Positions 63,872-64,000 of a DNA stretch of 64,000 nucleotides are shown piece by piece. Below the pieces are notes generated by a model, which ran no database searches, was not told the DNA's origin, and worked only from the letters and a program-made list of their open reading frames with translations. The position numbers and the translations under genes are program-made. Origin of the DNA: Branchinecta lynchi (lineage: Eukaryota; Arthropoda; Branchiopoda; Anostraca; Branchinectidae); the NCBI GenBank assembly GCA_023053575.1, contig JAKZAP010000021.1:17236212-17300211 (forward strand), in the 5' to 3' direction. Numbering within the stretch: position 1 is the stretch's first letter; the number at the start of each line of letters is the position of its first letter.

Positions 63872-64000
63872 ATAAATATTCCTTGAGCCCAAGCTGACTG
63901 TGAAACATATATTCAAAGAATGCATACAATGGATACGTCAGCTACGATTCTTGATCAGCGATATTTCGGACCTTCTTGGCAAGGGTCCTCGTCAGGCTGT
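63872..64000 (-). mobile_element. Ribozyme-bearing element, copy C, cut by window edge
   Basis: TATTCCTTGAGCCCAAGCTG on the left, then ATGGATACGTCAGCTACG, then the reverse hammerhead core from 63946. The 5' part of the ribozyme runs past 64000. Confidence 0.6.
63946..64000 (-). ncRNA. Candidate hammerhead ribozyme, copy C (partial)
   Basis: CUGACGA, stem II with GGACC/GGUCC closing (one change from other copies, pairing kept), GAAA, UAUC, GCUG and CAGC present. The outer GAUU partner lies beyond the edge. Confidence 0.55.

Noticed and set aside
1..64000. LTR retrotransposon or viral sequence
   Set aside because: No LTR pair, primer-binding site, protease/integrase motif or virus-like gene was recognised anywhere in the window.

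Overview
This is a window of animal nuclear DNA, very rich in transposons. The signs are spliced exons with GT-AG introns, a eukaryotic tRNA with internal A and B boxes and a T-run terminator, APE-type LINEs with zinc-knuckle ORF1, hAT and Mutator-like DNA transposons, and a recognisable metazoan-type kinase gene. I cannot name the species; a marine or other invertebrate is my guess from the LINE and repeat style. Nothing looks bacterial or viral. All repeat boundaries and alignments were read by eye.

Only one host protein gene is clear: the 5' half of eukaryotic elongation factor 2 kinase (EEF2K), + strand, with four coding exons at 53983-54092, 54276-54411, 55710-55882 and 60409-60583. Their reading phases join perfectly. 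They encode the N-terminus, the calmodulin-binding segment and the first part of the alpha-kinase domain, including the ATP-contacting lysine. The remaining exons lie beyond the right edge. One host RNA gene, tRNA-Asp(GUC), sits at 20688-20759.

The rest is a layered graveyard of mobile DNA. From left to right: a hAT-like element (1223-1770); copies of a long ORF-less repeat I call F1 (palindromic GGGATCCC near both ends, internal unit of about 134 bp); the related F3 repeat (3888-4735); hAT MITEs with 8-bp target duplications; a five-copy MITE family with 3-bp duplications; a giant palindrome with arms of about 620 bp (7965-9277); the F2 repeat (11680-13212); two more foldback families with 9-bp duplications (28458-29013, 36346-37370; 29154-29524, 35897-36279); a foldback whose arms are arrays of a 16-bp unit (about 30058-31193); fragments of hAT transposase (40116-40514, 59455-59757); a nearly complete LINE with TAATG-coupled ORFs (44685 to about 48690, minus strand, ORF2 frameshifted); and several truncated LINE 3' ends.

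The most interesting signal is a dispersed mini-element of about 100-155 bp carrying what looks like a type I hammerhead ribozyme: CUGANGA, stem II, GAAA, a very short self-complementary stem III, a UH cleavage site, and a closing stem I. Stem I is CAGC/GCUG in some copies and GAGC/GCUC in others, a compensatory change visible inside this window. Three copies are flanked by apparent target-site duplications. A second theme is that F1, F2 and F3 share a layout (terminal motif repeated in direct orientation in F1 and F2, a GTCC/GGTC-type tetranucleotide tract in F1 and F2, an ATGAAACTTGG-like module, ORF-less units of about 134-147 bp), which may mark an undescribed class of repeat.
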